From JASMHC01 sp964453855 (GTDB lineage Bacteria; Pseudomonadota; Alphaproteobacteria; Rhodobacterales; Rhodobacteraceae), in the NCBI GenBank assembly GCA_964453855.1, contig CAYVRN010000103.1:1-6787 (forward strand): 6,787 nt of DNA, given 5' to 3'. Both the position numbers and the translations under genes were made by a program. This document shows, in pieces, positions 1 to 5,539 of the stretch. Positions within the stretch are counted from its first letter, which is position 1. Each line of letters opens with the position of its first letter. A model generated the notes under the pieces. The model did not search any database, had not been told where the DNA came from, and was given only the letters and a program-made list of their open reading frames with translations.

Positions 1-165
1 ATAAGCGGACATTCGTCCACGACTATTCTTGAGTTTGCCGAAAAACATGGACACGACTTAATCATCATTGCATCACACCGTCCCGGCATGCAGGACTATT
101 TCCTGGGGTCCACCGCCCATCACGTTGTCCGTCATGCCAAATGCTCAGTTCACGTGTTGAGGTAA
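1..165 (+). CDS. Universal stress protein (UspF/UspG-like), C-terminal fragment
   Basis: This is the last 54 residues of a universal stress protein; the 5' part lies before the window. Reading frame 1 is open from base 1 to the TAA at 163-165. The visible part carries the end of the Usp fold: the strand DLIIIASHRP (residues 19-28), then a nucleotide-loop segment ending in LGST (35-38), then the terminal helix and strand VVRHAKCSVHVLR. The ASHRP...LGS...VVRHA.CSV pattern closely resembles the E. coli UspF/UspG type, which binds adenine nucleotides in the cytoplasm and is induced by stress. The classic G-x2-G-x9-G-S/T loop is only partly kept, as also in UspF-like proteins. Its stop lies 1 nt before the next start, so it is probably co-transcribed with the rhodanese gene. 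The family call is secure; the signal it answers to is unknown. Confidence 0.9.
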   Translation: MSGHSSTTILEFAEKHGHDLIIIASHRPGMQDYFLGSTAHHVVRHAKCSVHVLR

Positions 166-166
166 T
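156..166 (+). promoter_or_regulatory. Ribosome binding site of the rhodanese gene, inside the usp stop region
   Basis: A GAGG core at 159-162, within TTGAGGTAAT, lies 4 nt before the ATG at 167. It overlaps the last codons of the stress protein gene. It fixes the rhodanese start and implies that translation of the two genes is linked. Confidence 0.6.
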
Positions 167-763
167 ATGATCAAGCATCTTGTCGCTGCAATCGCCGTTG
201 CTCTTTTGGCCGGACCCGTCTGGGCCGAAGAGGATACAGTTTACATCACTCATGGTGTCCCGTCGGTAACGGTCGACACACCCGATGGTCCGGTTGAAAT
301 CAGCCGCATTCCCGATACCGAAAACGAACTTTGGGGCGAATGGTCCCGAACCTCGCGCCCCTGCCCGCCGTTCTGCATCCAGCCAATCAATGCGGTTGAA
401 GGTACCCATTTAATCGGCGAGCTGGAATTGCTTGATATCCTGCAAGACGGTGAAACCGTCGTCATCGACAGCCGTATTCGCAGCAACTATCTGGGCGGCA
501 CAATCCCCGGTGCGATCAACATTCCCTATGACGAAGTCACCGACTCGCTTGAAGGTTTGGGGTGTATTCCTGATTTCGACGTCTACGACTGCTCCGAGGC
601 CAAACCCGTGGCGCTGTTCTGCAACGGCCCGTGGTGTGGACAATCCCCTTCCGCCGCTCGTTTCATGATTGCTGCGGGATATCCGCCCGAGTTGATCAGT
701 CTCTATCGAGGCGGTATGCAGGTCTGGAGAATGTTCGGACTTACAGTGATCATACCTGAATGA
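167..763 (+). CDS. Exported rhodanese-like domain protein
   Basis: A 198-residue protein with a clear Sec signal peptide (residues 1-20, cleavage after VWA) and one rhodanese domain (about 83-197), so it probably acts in the periplasm. Domain marks: the strand and turn ETVVIDSR (96-103), GTIPGAINIPY (111-121), the putative active loop CNGPWCGQS (152-160), and LYRGGMQVW (179-187). C152 sits where rhodaneses carry the persulfide-forming cysteine. The loop has a second cysteine, C157, and lacks the usual CRxGxR pattern, so sulfur transfer from thiosulfate cannot be assumed; a redox or thiol role is possible. A further pair, C66 and C70 in CPPFC, precedes the domain, and C133 and C142 flank an insertion. 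The loop recalls the PQQ-associated CXXCW rhodanese-like family without matching it. The gene starts 1 nt after the usp stop and overlaps the nitroreductase gene by 4 nt. Substrate is unknown. Confidence 0.9.
   Translation: MIKHLVAAIAVALLAGPVWAEEDTVYITHGVPSVTVDTPDGPVEISRIPDTENELWGEWSRTSRPCPPFCIQPINAVEGTHLIGELELLDILQDGETVVIDSRIRSNYLGGTIPGAINIPYDEVTDSLEGLGCIPDFDVYDCSEAKPVALFCNGPWCGQSPSAARFMIAAGYPPELISLYRGGMQVWRMFGLTVIIPE
760..763 (+). other. ATGA start/stop overlap coupling rhodanese and nitroreductase
   Basis: The rhodanese TGA (761-763) and the nitroreductase ATG (760-762) overlap in the tetranucleotide ATGA, a standard arrangement for reinitiation by the terminating ribosome. It supports a shared operon. 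Confidence 0.85.
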
Positions 764-1440
764 CCCAGAAACCTGATCTAGAAAGCTTTGACGCGCTCAT
801 GCAGGCGCGTCATTCTTGTCGGGGCTATCTGCCCGACCAACTGCCGCGGGACACCATCGCGGCAATCGTCCAAACGGCCCAGCGGGTTCCTAGTTGGTGT
901 AATGCGCAGCCTTGGCAATTGACGATCACAAGCGGACAGGAAACTGAACGCTTGCGCGAATTCATGTACATCACTGCGCAAGAAGCTGCTCACAACGCTG
1001 ACGTCCCCTTTCCCGAAGGCTACCATGGCGTTTACCGCGACAGACGCCGGGAATGCGGGTGGCAGCTTTATGAACAGGTGGGAGTTATCAAAGGCGACCG
1101 CGAAGGATCTGCGCGGGAAATGATGAAAAACTTCCGGTTCTTCGACGCGCCTCACGTTGCGCTTGTAACCTCAGATCGGGCGCTTGGCCCCTACGGCGTG
1201 ATGGATACCGGTGGCTTCGTGACGGGTTTTTGTCTGGCTGCCGAGGCAGCGGGAGTGGCAAGCATCCCCCAAGCTGCCCCCGCAGGGTTTTCTGATCAGC
1301 TTCGTGCGTATTTCAACATACCGGAAGAACGCCAAATCGTGTGTTGCATTTCATTCGGCTTGCGAGACGATTCCCATCCCGCCAATCAATTCCGAACCAA
1401 TCGGGCAAAAGTTGACGATATTGTGGATTGGCGCAGCTAA
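760..1440 (+). CDS. Nitroreductase family FMN oxidoreductase
   Basis: A complete 226-residue cytoplasmic flavoprotein of the nitroreductase superfamily. These enzymes usually bind FMN as homodimers and use NAD(P)H to reduce nitroaromatics, quinones or other acceptors. Visible marks: RHSCRGY (residues 17-23), where R17, S19 and R21 fit the FMN-phosphate site; PSWCNAQPW (44-52), the conserved flavin-side loop; a mid-domain insertion rich in Arg and Tyr (about 86-125); GVASIPQAA (165-173); and a C-terminal SFGLRDDSHPANQFRTNRA (198-216) with the GLR and terminal basic residues typical of the family. The length is normal and no signal peptide is present. The start ATG at 760 shares bases with the rhodanese stop (ATGA). 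No clear Shine-Dalgarno is seen before it, so it probably depends on coupled translation. The exact substrate cannot be read from sequence; it resembles PnbA-like nitroreductases, but that is only a likeness. Confidence 0.92.
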   Translation: MTQKPDLESFDALMQARHSCRGYLPDQLPRDTIAAIVQTAQRVPSWCNAQPWQLTITSGQETERLREFMYITAQEAAHNADVPFPEGYHGVYRDRRRECGWQLYEQVGVIKGDREGSAREMMKNFRFFDAPHVALVTSDRALGPYGVMDTGGFVTGFCLAAEAAGVASIPQAAPAGFSDQLRAYFNIPEERQIVCCISFGLRDDSHPANQFRTNRAKVDDIVDWRS

Positions 1441-1651
1441 CGCGATCATAAAATTATCGTATAGAACGCATAATTTAGTGCAGCATTAAGCGCTCTTTAA
1501 CCATCAAAAGTGCTTCACCAAGTTGACTGTTTCCACCTAAGTTTAAATCGGCATCAAATTGCCAAAATGCGATTTTTCCTGCCGCAATTGGGTCTTAATC
1601 GGTGCCTAACTTGGTCTCATTCCGAACAATTTGGGACGAATGGAGCATACT
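1441..1651 (+). promoter_or_regulatory. AT-rich intergenic spacer holding the unassigned promoter of the small secreted protein gene
   Basis: This 211-bp spacer is visibly richer in A and T than its flanks. It contains a 7-bp AT-only inverted repeat (1451-1457 with 1470-1476) and a second imperfect 7-bp stem (AAGCGCT 1488-1494 with AGTGCTT 1509-1515). Neither is followed by a T-run, so I do not call a terminator for the upstream operon. Possible -35 elements are TTGACT (1523-1528) and TTGCCA (1559-1564), but neither has a convincing -10 at 16-18 nt. The promoter for the 1652 gene must lie here or be read through from upstream; I cannot place it. Confidence 0.4.
1642..1645 (+). promoter_or_regulatory. 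Ribosome binding site deciding the ATG at 1652
   Basis: GGAG lies 6 nt before the ATG at 1652. This supports that start over the in-frame TTG at 1631 and ATG at 1640, which would add residues before a canonical signal peptide and place this GGAG inside the coding region. Confidence 0.7.
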
Positions 1652-1942
1652 ATGAAACACGTACTCATCATCGCAACTCTCGCCTCGACTGCGGCGTTTC
1701 CAGCCATTGCCGACAGCGCCAACTGGTCATCCGATAAACAATTCCAGATGCTGGTCAATCGGTGCTCTAATGCGGGAAAGGGAAATGGCGCGGAAGATGT
1801 CATCCGGGGACAATGCGGCAACTTCAAAAATGATTCCTACTTCAGCGCAGATGCCTACGCTACAATGGATGAAGATACCTCGCTGGATCAGTATCTGGAT
1901 GTCGACCCCGGAAACTCGCAGGAAAACAACGCAAACAACTGA
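1652..1942 (+). CDS. Small secreted protein of unknown function with one cysteine pair
   Basis: A 96-residue protein that I do not recognise as a named family. Residues 1-20 are a signal peptide (short basic start MKH, hydrophobic core, AIA cleavage site), leaving a mature chain of about 76 residues. The mature part is polar and acidic, with only two cysteines (C38 and C55) 17 apart that could form a disulfide in the periplasm or medium. It ends in an acidic, Asn-rich tail (DEDTSLDQYLDVDPGNSQENNANN region, 73-96) likely to be disordered and possibly able to bind divalent cations. No membrane segment follows the signal, and no lipobox is seen. It has its own ribosome binding site and is followed 56 nt later by a strong terminator, so it is probably a single-gene transcript. 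Coding potential is well supported by the signal peptide and codon pattern; function is unknown. Confidence 0.8.
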   Translation: MKHVLIIATLASTAAFPAIADSANWSSDKQFQMLVNRCSNAGKGNGAEDVIRGQCGNFKNDSYFSADAYATMDEDTSLDQYLDVDPGNSQENNANN

Positions 1943-1998
1943 CCCTCTCTCCAAGGCGATCAAACCGGCTCTCCCTCCCAGGCGGTTTGCACCACTCG

Positions 1999-2032
1999 AT
2001 ACCGCACGCAAAAACCAGCGTGCGGTATTTTT
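1999..2032 (+). terminator. Intrinsic terminator after the small secreted protein gene
   Basis: A perfect 11-bp stem (ATACCGCACGC at 1999-2009 with GCGTGCGGTAT at 2018-2028) with an 8-nt loop, followed by a T-run through 2032. A weaker 7-bp stem lies just before it (CAAACCG 1961-1967 with CGGTTTG 1983-1989). The T-run favours the + direction. On the - strand, no T-run follows the hairpin, so it would serve the convergent amidotransferase gene less well. Confidence 0.9.
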
Positions 2033-2042
2033 GTCGGTTTGG

Positions 2043-2782
2043 CTAGGTGCCGTACAATTTGCGAAAATTCTGAAGGATCAACGCCGGAAAGCGGATATCT
2101 TCCTGATGAATGGTTTCGATCAATTCATCCGCCGCATCAGCCGGAAAATATCCCTTGTGCCGGTAAATCCGAATGCGCGTCTCAAAGCCTTTGGCATCAG
2201 CTTCGGGATGGAATTGGGTTGCGTATACATTCGTTTTATAACGCAACATCTGAAAAGGCCTCGGATCCGATTGAACCAAGTGAACAGCCCCATAAGGCAG
2301 GCTTTGCACCGCTTCCTTGTGCCCAACCAAAGCCCTGAAATCGTCGGGTATGCCCGTGAGCAGCGGATCGGCTTTGCCGTCTTCCGTGACCGAACAGTCA
2401 ACGCCGCCAACGGGCTCTCCGTATTGGTCCTTGGACACAGACCCTTTTGACAAATGATGCCCCAGAATGCCCAATCCATAGCAGCAGCCCAAAAACGGAA
2501 TGTCCTGTTCACAAATTTCGGGCATCAGCCCCAAAATTTCATCTTCAATGCGTTTTTCGACAGTGTCTTTCGTGTCTTCGGGATCAGACACACACCCTGG
2601 CCCTCCTCCAACGATGACCCCTGCGTAGTCGTTCAAGTTCAGATCCGACGGCAAACTTTGCTGGTCCAAACGCAGACGCACAACGTCTGACGGCTGGAAT
2701 CCCCCTTGTCCAAAAACGCCTCGAACTCATTGTCGGCGGCTTCATCTTCGGGACGGAGTTGTAGGATAAGAAACGGTTTCAT
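2043..2782 (-). pseudogene. Glutamine amidotransferase, class I (GMP synthase-like), broken by a single-base frameshift
   Basis: With one base restored, this encodes a 246-residue class I glutamine amidotransferase of the GMP synthase glutaminase type, the normal length for stand-alone members. These hydrolyse glutamine and pass ammonia to an acceptor, or act as other C26-type amidases; the acceptor here is unknown. In the reconstructed numbering, the N-terminus MKPFLILQLRPEDE is followed by GVIVGGGPGCVSD (about 55-67), the nucleophile loop GCCYG with C101, VGHKEAVQ (153-160), and the QFHPEAD motif with H192 and E194, so the catalytic triad is intact. The ATG at 2782 reads in frame to about residue 27, then a GGGGG run (- strand; 2701-2705) puts the frame off by one, and that frame stops at 2639-2641. 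The rest of the domain is open from 2681 to the TAG at 2043. A GTG at 2681 could start it but has no ribosome binding site and would drop the first strand. Either a real lesion or a sequencing error. Confidence 0.88.
2701..2705 (-). other. Frameshift site: five-G run where six are expected
   Basis: On the - strand the coding sequence reads GAC AAG GGG GAT TCC. Adding one G gives GAC AAG GGG GGA TTC CAG, which joins the N-terminal frame from 2782 to the catalytic-domain frame without any other change. The indel sits in a homopolymer, the usual place for slippage and for base-calling errors. Confidence 0.85.
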
Positions 2783-2924
2783 GCTACTTGGCTACAGCGC
2801 CTGTCAAACGCTTGCAAGTATGGCGACAAAACCAAGTGTTCATAGCGCCTGAAATCGACATCCCGGCTTACAGGACAACGCCACTTCTGATATCTGAACG
2901 AAAACTCGGCCGGACGAATAAAAC
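2783..2924. promoter_or_regulatory. Divergent spacer between amidotransferase and glycerate kinase genes
   Basis: This 142-bp spacer must contain the start signals of both flanking genes. A TTGACA lies on the - strand at 2807-2802, but its best -10 partner would overlap the ATG at 2782. No convincing + strand promoter is seen. An 8-bp direct repeat, AGCGCCTG (2796-2803 and 2844-2851), could be an operator half-site or chance. Neither gene has a strong Shine-Dalgarno; GGACGA at 2912-2917 is the best candidate for the kinase. Confidence 0.4.
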
Positions 2925-4184
2925 ATGATAATCCTTGACCCCAAAGCCTATCTCATAGGTCTTTTTCACCATGCGGTGTCCGCTGCCGATCCGATGAAGG
3001 TTGTCGCAGCGCATCTGCCTCCAAAACCTGTCGGACGGCTACTGATAATCGGCGCAGGCAAAGCAAGCGCCCGCATGGCCGAAGCTGTCGAAGCACAATA
3101 CGGCCCCTGCGAGGGCTATGTCATCACCCGATATGGCTATGCGCGACCGACACAGGGTATCAAAGTCGTTGAAGCCGCCCATCCGGTCCCCGACGCAGCC
3201 GGAGAGAGCGCAACCCGCCATTTATTGGAGCTGGTATCTGATCTGTCCTCGGACGATACCGTAATTGCGCTGATTTCTGGCGGCGGCTCTGCCTTGCTAT
3301 GCGCCCCTATTGAAGGCGTGACACTTGACGAAAAAATGTCGCTGAACAAAGCCCTTCTGGCCTCGGGTGCTCCGATTTCCGAAATGAACACAATCCGCAA
3401 AAGGCTGTCGCGTGTGAAAGGGGGCAAACTGGCAGAAGCAGTGTACCCGGCTCGTCTGATCACCCTGATGATTTCGGACATTCCAGGAGATGATCCTTCC
3501 CTGATCGCATCGGGGCCTAGCGTGGCTGACACCAGCACCGCAAAAGCCGCCCTAGAGATTATCGATAGGCGCAACATTGACCTACCAAACCATCTTCGCG
3601 CCGCTGTCAAGACCTCGCTCGATGGTCCTCGCAAAGGGGCTAGCGTTTTAGAAACAGCAAGGTCCGTCATAATCGCCGCCCCTGCGCGGTCTCTAAACGA
3701 AGCAGCAAAGAACTCCGGCGAAGTAGAGGTGCGCATTCTTGGTGATGCTCTGGAAGGCGAAGCCCGCGATTTGGCTGCCGAACACGCGAACATGGCCCTG
3801 AGCATACAGGGCACCATGTCGCCAGGCGACACGCCGATCCTTTTGTTGTCCGGCGGGGAATGTACGGTTACAAAACGCGGCGACGGCATTGGCGGTCCGA
3901 ATGCCGAATACGTACTGGCTGCGGCTGTCGCGTTAAACGGTGCAAAGGGTATCCATGTACTTGCCTGCGACACGGACGGCGTAGATGGCGCCGCCGAAGT
4001 GGCCGGCGCCTATGCCGGACCCGAAATGTTAGCAAAGGCAGACCAGACTGACACATCTGCAAAAGCAGCGCTTGAGACAAACGACGCCCACCGCTTTTTC
4101 AAAAAGTTGGATGACCAGATCATCACAGGGCCTACGATGACAAATGTGAACGACTTTCGGGCGATCCTGATATTACCAAATTAG
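2925..4184 (+). CDS. Glycerate 2-kinase, type-2 family (DUF4147/MOFRL)
   Basis: A full-length 419-residue cytoplasmic kinase that transfers phosphate from ATP to D-glycerate, normally giving 2-phosphoglycerate, in glyoxylate, serine or tartrate metabolism. The same family includes proteins named TtuD or GckA. The N-terminal DUF4147 domain (about 5-230) shows IIGAGKASARMAEA (41-54), AAHPVPDAAG (84-93), LISGGGSALL (116-125), KRLSRVKGGKLA (159-170) and ISDIPGDDPSLIASGP (183-198). The C-terminal MOFRL domain (about 300-415) shows LLLSGGECTVT (306-316), GDGIGGPNAEY (319-329), ACDTDGVDG (347-355) and TGPTMTNVNDF (401-411). Key glycines, K46 and the acidic residues of these motifs are present, so it should be active. 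The GGPNAEY segment differs from the GGRNQEF form I associate with many members. No neighbour is an obvious pathway partner. The start at 2925 agrees with the usual family N-terminus. It converges on the DUF3429 gene with overlapping stops. Confidence 0.95.
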   Translation: MIILDPKAYLIGLFHHAVSAADPMKVVAAHLPPKPVGRLLIIGAGKASARMAEAVEAQYGPCEGYVITRYGYARPTQGIKVVEAAHPVPDAAGESATRHLLELVSDLSSDDTVIALISGGGSALLCAPIEGVTLDEKMSLNKALLASGAPISEMNTIRKRLSRVKGGKLAEAVYPARLITLMISDIPGDDPSLIASGPSVADTSTAKAALEIIDRRNIDLPNHLRAAVKTSLDGPRKGASVLETARSVIIAAPARSLNEAAKNSGEVEVRILGDALEGEARDLAAEHANMALSIQGTMSPGDTPILLLSGGECTVTKRGDGIGGPNAEYVLAAAVALNGAKGIHVLACDTDGVDGAAEVAGAYAGPEMLAKADQTDTSAKAALETNDAHRFFKKLDDQIITGPTMTNVNDFRAILILPN

Positions 4185-4609
4185 AGGACAGCCCGCGCAC
4201 ACACCGCCAGACAGATTACAACAATGGTCGTTAAAATCCCGCGCATTCTTAACCACCAATCTGGTGTCAGTTGGTGCTTTTGAAACCAGAATTCGATCGA
4301 CAAAACCCCGATAAAGCCAGCAATCAATGCCGTCAGATCAAGTAGCGGAGACGCCCCAATCGCGAAAAATACCCACAGAGCTGGCACTACGGACAGCACA
4401 TACGCCCTGCCTGCCACTTTTGCCTGTGCATTGGTTGCAAACCCCCAGAGGATGCCAGACATGAAACACAGAATTACGACGCCGTAGGTGATACCGGCAC
4501 CTGGACCAGTCAGCTTAGCAGGAAGCGGAATCGAAATTAGGCTGCTTAGGGCAGCTGCCAAGAACGGCAACGTACCCAGCAAACCGAGAACAAGGGGGAA
4601 ACGTGGCAT
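4181..4609 (-). CDS. DUF3429 integral membrane protein
   Basis: A 142-residue inner-membrane protein of the DUF3429 family, whose function is unknown. About five hydrophobic helices can be drawn, at residues 5-25, 40-58, 70-86, 88-107 and 122-140. The family signature is the segment YGVVILCFMSGILWGFA (42-58), together with the later WWLRMRG (118-124) before the last helix. I chose the ATG at 4609 because a GAGG lies 9 nt upstream and the first helix then starts at once. A GTG at 4624 or TTG at 4639 would add 5 or 10 residues (NSARVRFNI) without clear benefit. The gene lies 45 nt downstream of the DUF4864 gene on the same strand, so the two may share a transcript. Its TAA overlaps the glycerate kinase TAG in the tetranucleotide TTAG. 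No terminator is seen, since the 3' end lies inside the opposite gene. Confidence 0.85.
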   Translation of the reverse strand: MPRFPLVLGLLGTLPFLAAALSSLISIPLPAKLTGPGAGITYGVVILCFMSGILWGFATNAQAKVAGRAYVLSVVPALWVFFAIGASPLLDLTALIAGFIGVLSIEFWFQKHQLTPDWWLRMRGILTTIVVICLAVCARAVL

Positions 4610-4654
4610 GATGTTGAACCTCACACGAGCACTGTTCAAAGATAAGTGGCGGGG

Positions 4655-5053
4655 TTAGGCGTCGAGCCCGGTTGTCGGATGCGGGTATACTCCGTCGATC
4701 CGCCATCCTCCGTCTATTTTGACCATCTCGTAAAAAAAACTGTGGGCCCGCCCATCGACATCGACAAACAGCATCTCTTGATACACCGACCTGCCCAGAT
4801 CGTGGGTTTCCAGATATACAACATTTCTGGGATCATGGATCATGGGATAGTCCCGGATCACCATGTCTCGAAAGGCCTCTGGAGATTTGAACACCCTTTG
4901 GATTCTGGGCGAAGCATACCGAAACGCTTCCTCATAGGACCGTTGCTCAAATGCCGACAGCTGAGCAGAAATTGTGGCTCTTGGGGTGGTTTCAGCATGG
5001 GCGAAGCCACCGCACATAAGCACTCCGATCACGCCAGAAAGTAAAGTTCGCAC
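4655..5053 (-). CDS. DUF4864 family secreted protein
   Basis: A 132-residue protein with a signal peptide (residues 1-20, cleavage after AHA), hence probably periplasmic, followed by one DUF4864 domain. The domain pattern is clear: ISAQLSAFEQ (28-37), EEAFRYASPRIQRVF (41-55), FRDMVIRDYPMIHDP (61-75), QEMLFVDVDGRAHSFFYEM (92-110) and GGWRIDGVYPH (115-125). The fold may resemble small NTF2-like proteins, but this is inference and no ligand is known. I chose the GTG at 5053: it starts exactly at a normal signal peptide, has GGGG about 9 nt upstream, and leaves a promoter in the upstream bases. The frame stays open to a TTG at 5119, which would add 22 residues, but that TTG is part of the -35 box. 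The likely partner is the DUF3429 gene 45 nt downstream. Confidence 0.85.
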   Translation of the reverse strand: MRTLLSGVIGVLMCGGFAHAETTPRATISAQLSAFEQRSYEEAFRYASPRIQRVFKSPEAFRDMVIRDYPMIHDPRNVVYLETHDLGRSVYQEMLFVDVDGRAHSFFYEMVKIDGGWRIDGVYPHPTTGLDA

Positions 5054-5089
5054 CGTTACCAACCCCGCAGAAAAGATGACCAATCGTCT

Positions 5090-5119
5090 GTTATCTAGAG
5101 CGTAAGCAGAACGTGTCAA
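5090..5119 (-). promoter_or_regulatory. Promoter of the DUF4864-DUF3429 unit
   Basis: On the - strand, a perfect TTGACA -35 box (5119-5114) is followed after 18 nt by GATAAC (5095-5090), matching 4 of 6 bases of a sigma-70-type -10. Transcription would begin near 5083 and leave a leader of about 30 nt before the GTG at 5053. This placement argues against the longer reading frame from 5119. Confidence 0.6.
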
Positions 5120-5238
5120 ACGGCCTTCAATTATGCCCTTTTGACTAAAATATCATCTAACTTCAAAGGTGTGTTTGCTTTGACTGCTGCCGCTAGTACA
5201 GGCTGCGAACATAAACACGGTTATTGCTAGATCATAAT

Positions 5239-5324
5239 TGGTACCCAAGGCCGGACTCGAACCGGCACGCCCGCAAAGGCGGGGGATTTTGAATCCCCTG
5301 CGTCTACCATTCCGCCACTTGGGC
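5239..5324 (-). tRNA. tRNA-Leu (anticodon CAA)
   Basis: A complete 86-nt class II tRNA that decodes UUG. The 7-bp acceptor stem is GCCCAAG (5324-5318) with CTTGGGT (5249-5243), starting with a G1-U72 wobble. The D arm holds GGTAGACGC. The anticodon stem GGGGA/TCCCC (5298-5294 and 5286-5282) encloses the loop TTCAAAA with CAA at 5291-5289. The 15-nt variable arm (5281-5267) folds as CGCC/GGCG, as expected of Leu. The T arm GCCGG-TTCGAGT-CCGGC spans 5266-5250. A73 and CCA (5241-5239) are encoded in the DNA. No clear terminator follows before the DUF4864 promoter. Confidence 0.97.
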
Positions 5325-5539
5325 CCAAAGCGACTCTCTTTCCGAGTCACGAAAGGTAGCGATGTGTTAGAGAAGTTTTTTGGAAAGGACAAGGCACGTT
5401 TCAGTAAGATTTGCGCGGATTTTCTTTCCTAAGGATTCAAACATTGAGCGGCAGACCATTCTTTCAAACGGCAGTCCCTGCGAAACTTCCGAACACAAGA
5501 ACTTAGAGCGTAAGTAACTGTGGCCCCGTGTTTTCACAC
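5325..5539. other. Spacer between tamB stop and tRNA-Leu
   Basis: This 215-bp stretch has no supported gene. After the tamB TAA on the - strand there is only a 4-bp GTGT-GAAA-ACAC hairpin (5538-5527) with no T-run, so I see no convincing terminator. The possible tRNA promoter lies in its lower part. An 11-bp TAGAGCGTAAG at 5504-5514 recurs at 5096-5106, which is within chance for this window. Confidence 0.4.
5364..5392 (-). promoter_or_regulatory. Possible tRNA-Leu promoter
   Basis: On the - strand, TTGTCC (5392-5387) and TAACAC (5369-5364) are 17 nt apart and would start a transcript about 30 nt before the mature tRNA. Each box is only a partial match (4 and 3 of 6). The leader contains a 5-bp hairpin (GACTC 5332-5336 with GAGTC 5344-5348) just before the tRNA 5' end, which may affect processing or be chance. 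Confidence 0.35.

Noticed and set aside
1488..1515. Hairpin after the nitroreductase gene as a terminator
   Set aside because: The 7-bp stem contains a G-T pair, has a 14-nt loop and no following T-run.
1707..2450. A long + strand frame (about 247 codons) across the small secreted gene, the terminator and the amidotransferase
   Set aside because: It runs through a strong terminator and is antisense to a recognised catalytic domain; its product looks like an off-frame translation.
2789..2817. A TTGCAA/TAGCCA promoter that would give a leaderless amidotransferase transcript
   Set aside because: The -10 box matches only two consensus bases; the idea rests mainly on the lack of a Shine-Dalgarno.
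3137..3973. A 278-codon - strand frame inside the glycerate kinase gene
   Set aside because: It is antisense to a clear full-length kinase and rich in Ser, Arg and Pro, typical of shadow frames in this base composition.
5239..5324. tRNA-Leu as an integration site for a mobile element
   Set aside because: No integrase, no duplicated tRNA 3' end and no foreign-looking genes are visible nearby; both flanks carry ordinary chromosomal genes.
5153..5432. Open frames on both strands across the tRNA-Leu gene
   Set aside because: These are the well-known spurious translations of a tRNA gene; the region folds as a complete tRNA and the frames show no domain.
5096..5514. 11-bp repeat TAGAGCGTAAG at 5096-5106 and 5504-5514
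   Set aside because: Several 11-bp matches are expected by chance in a window of this size, and the second copy is not in a promoter-like setting.
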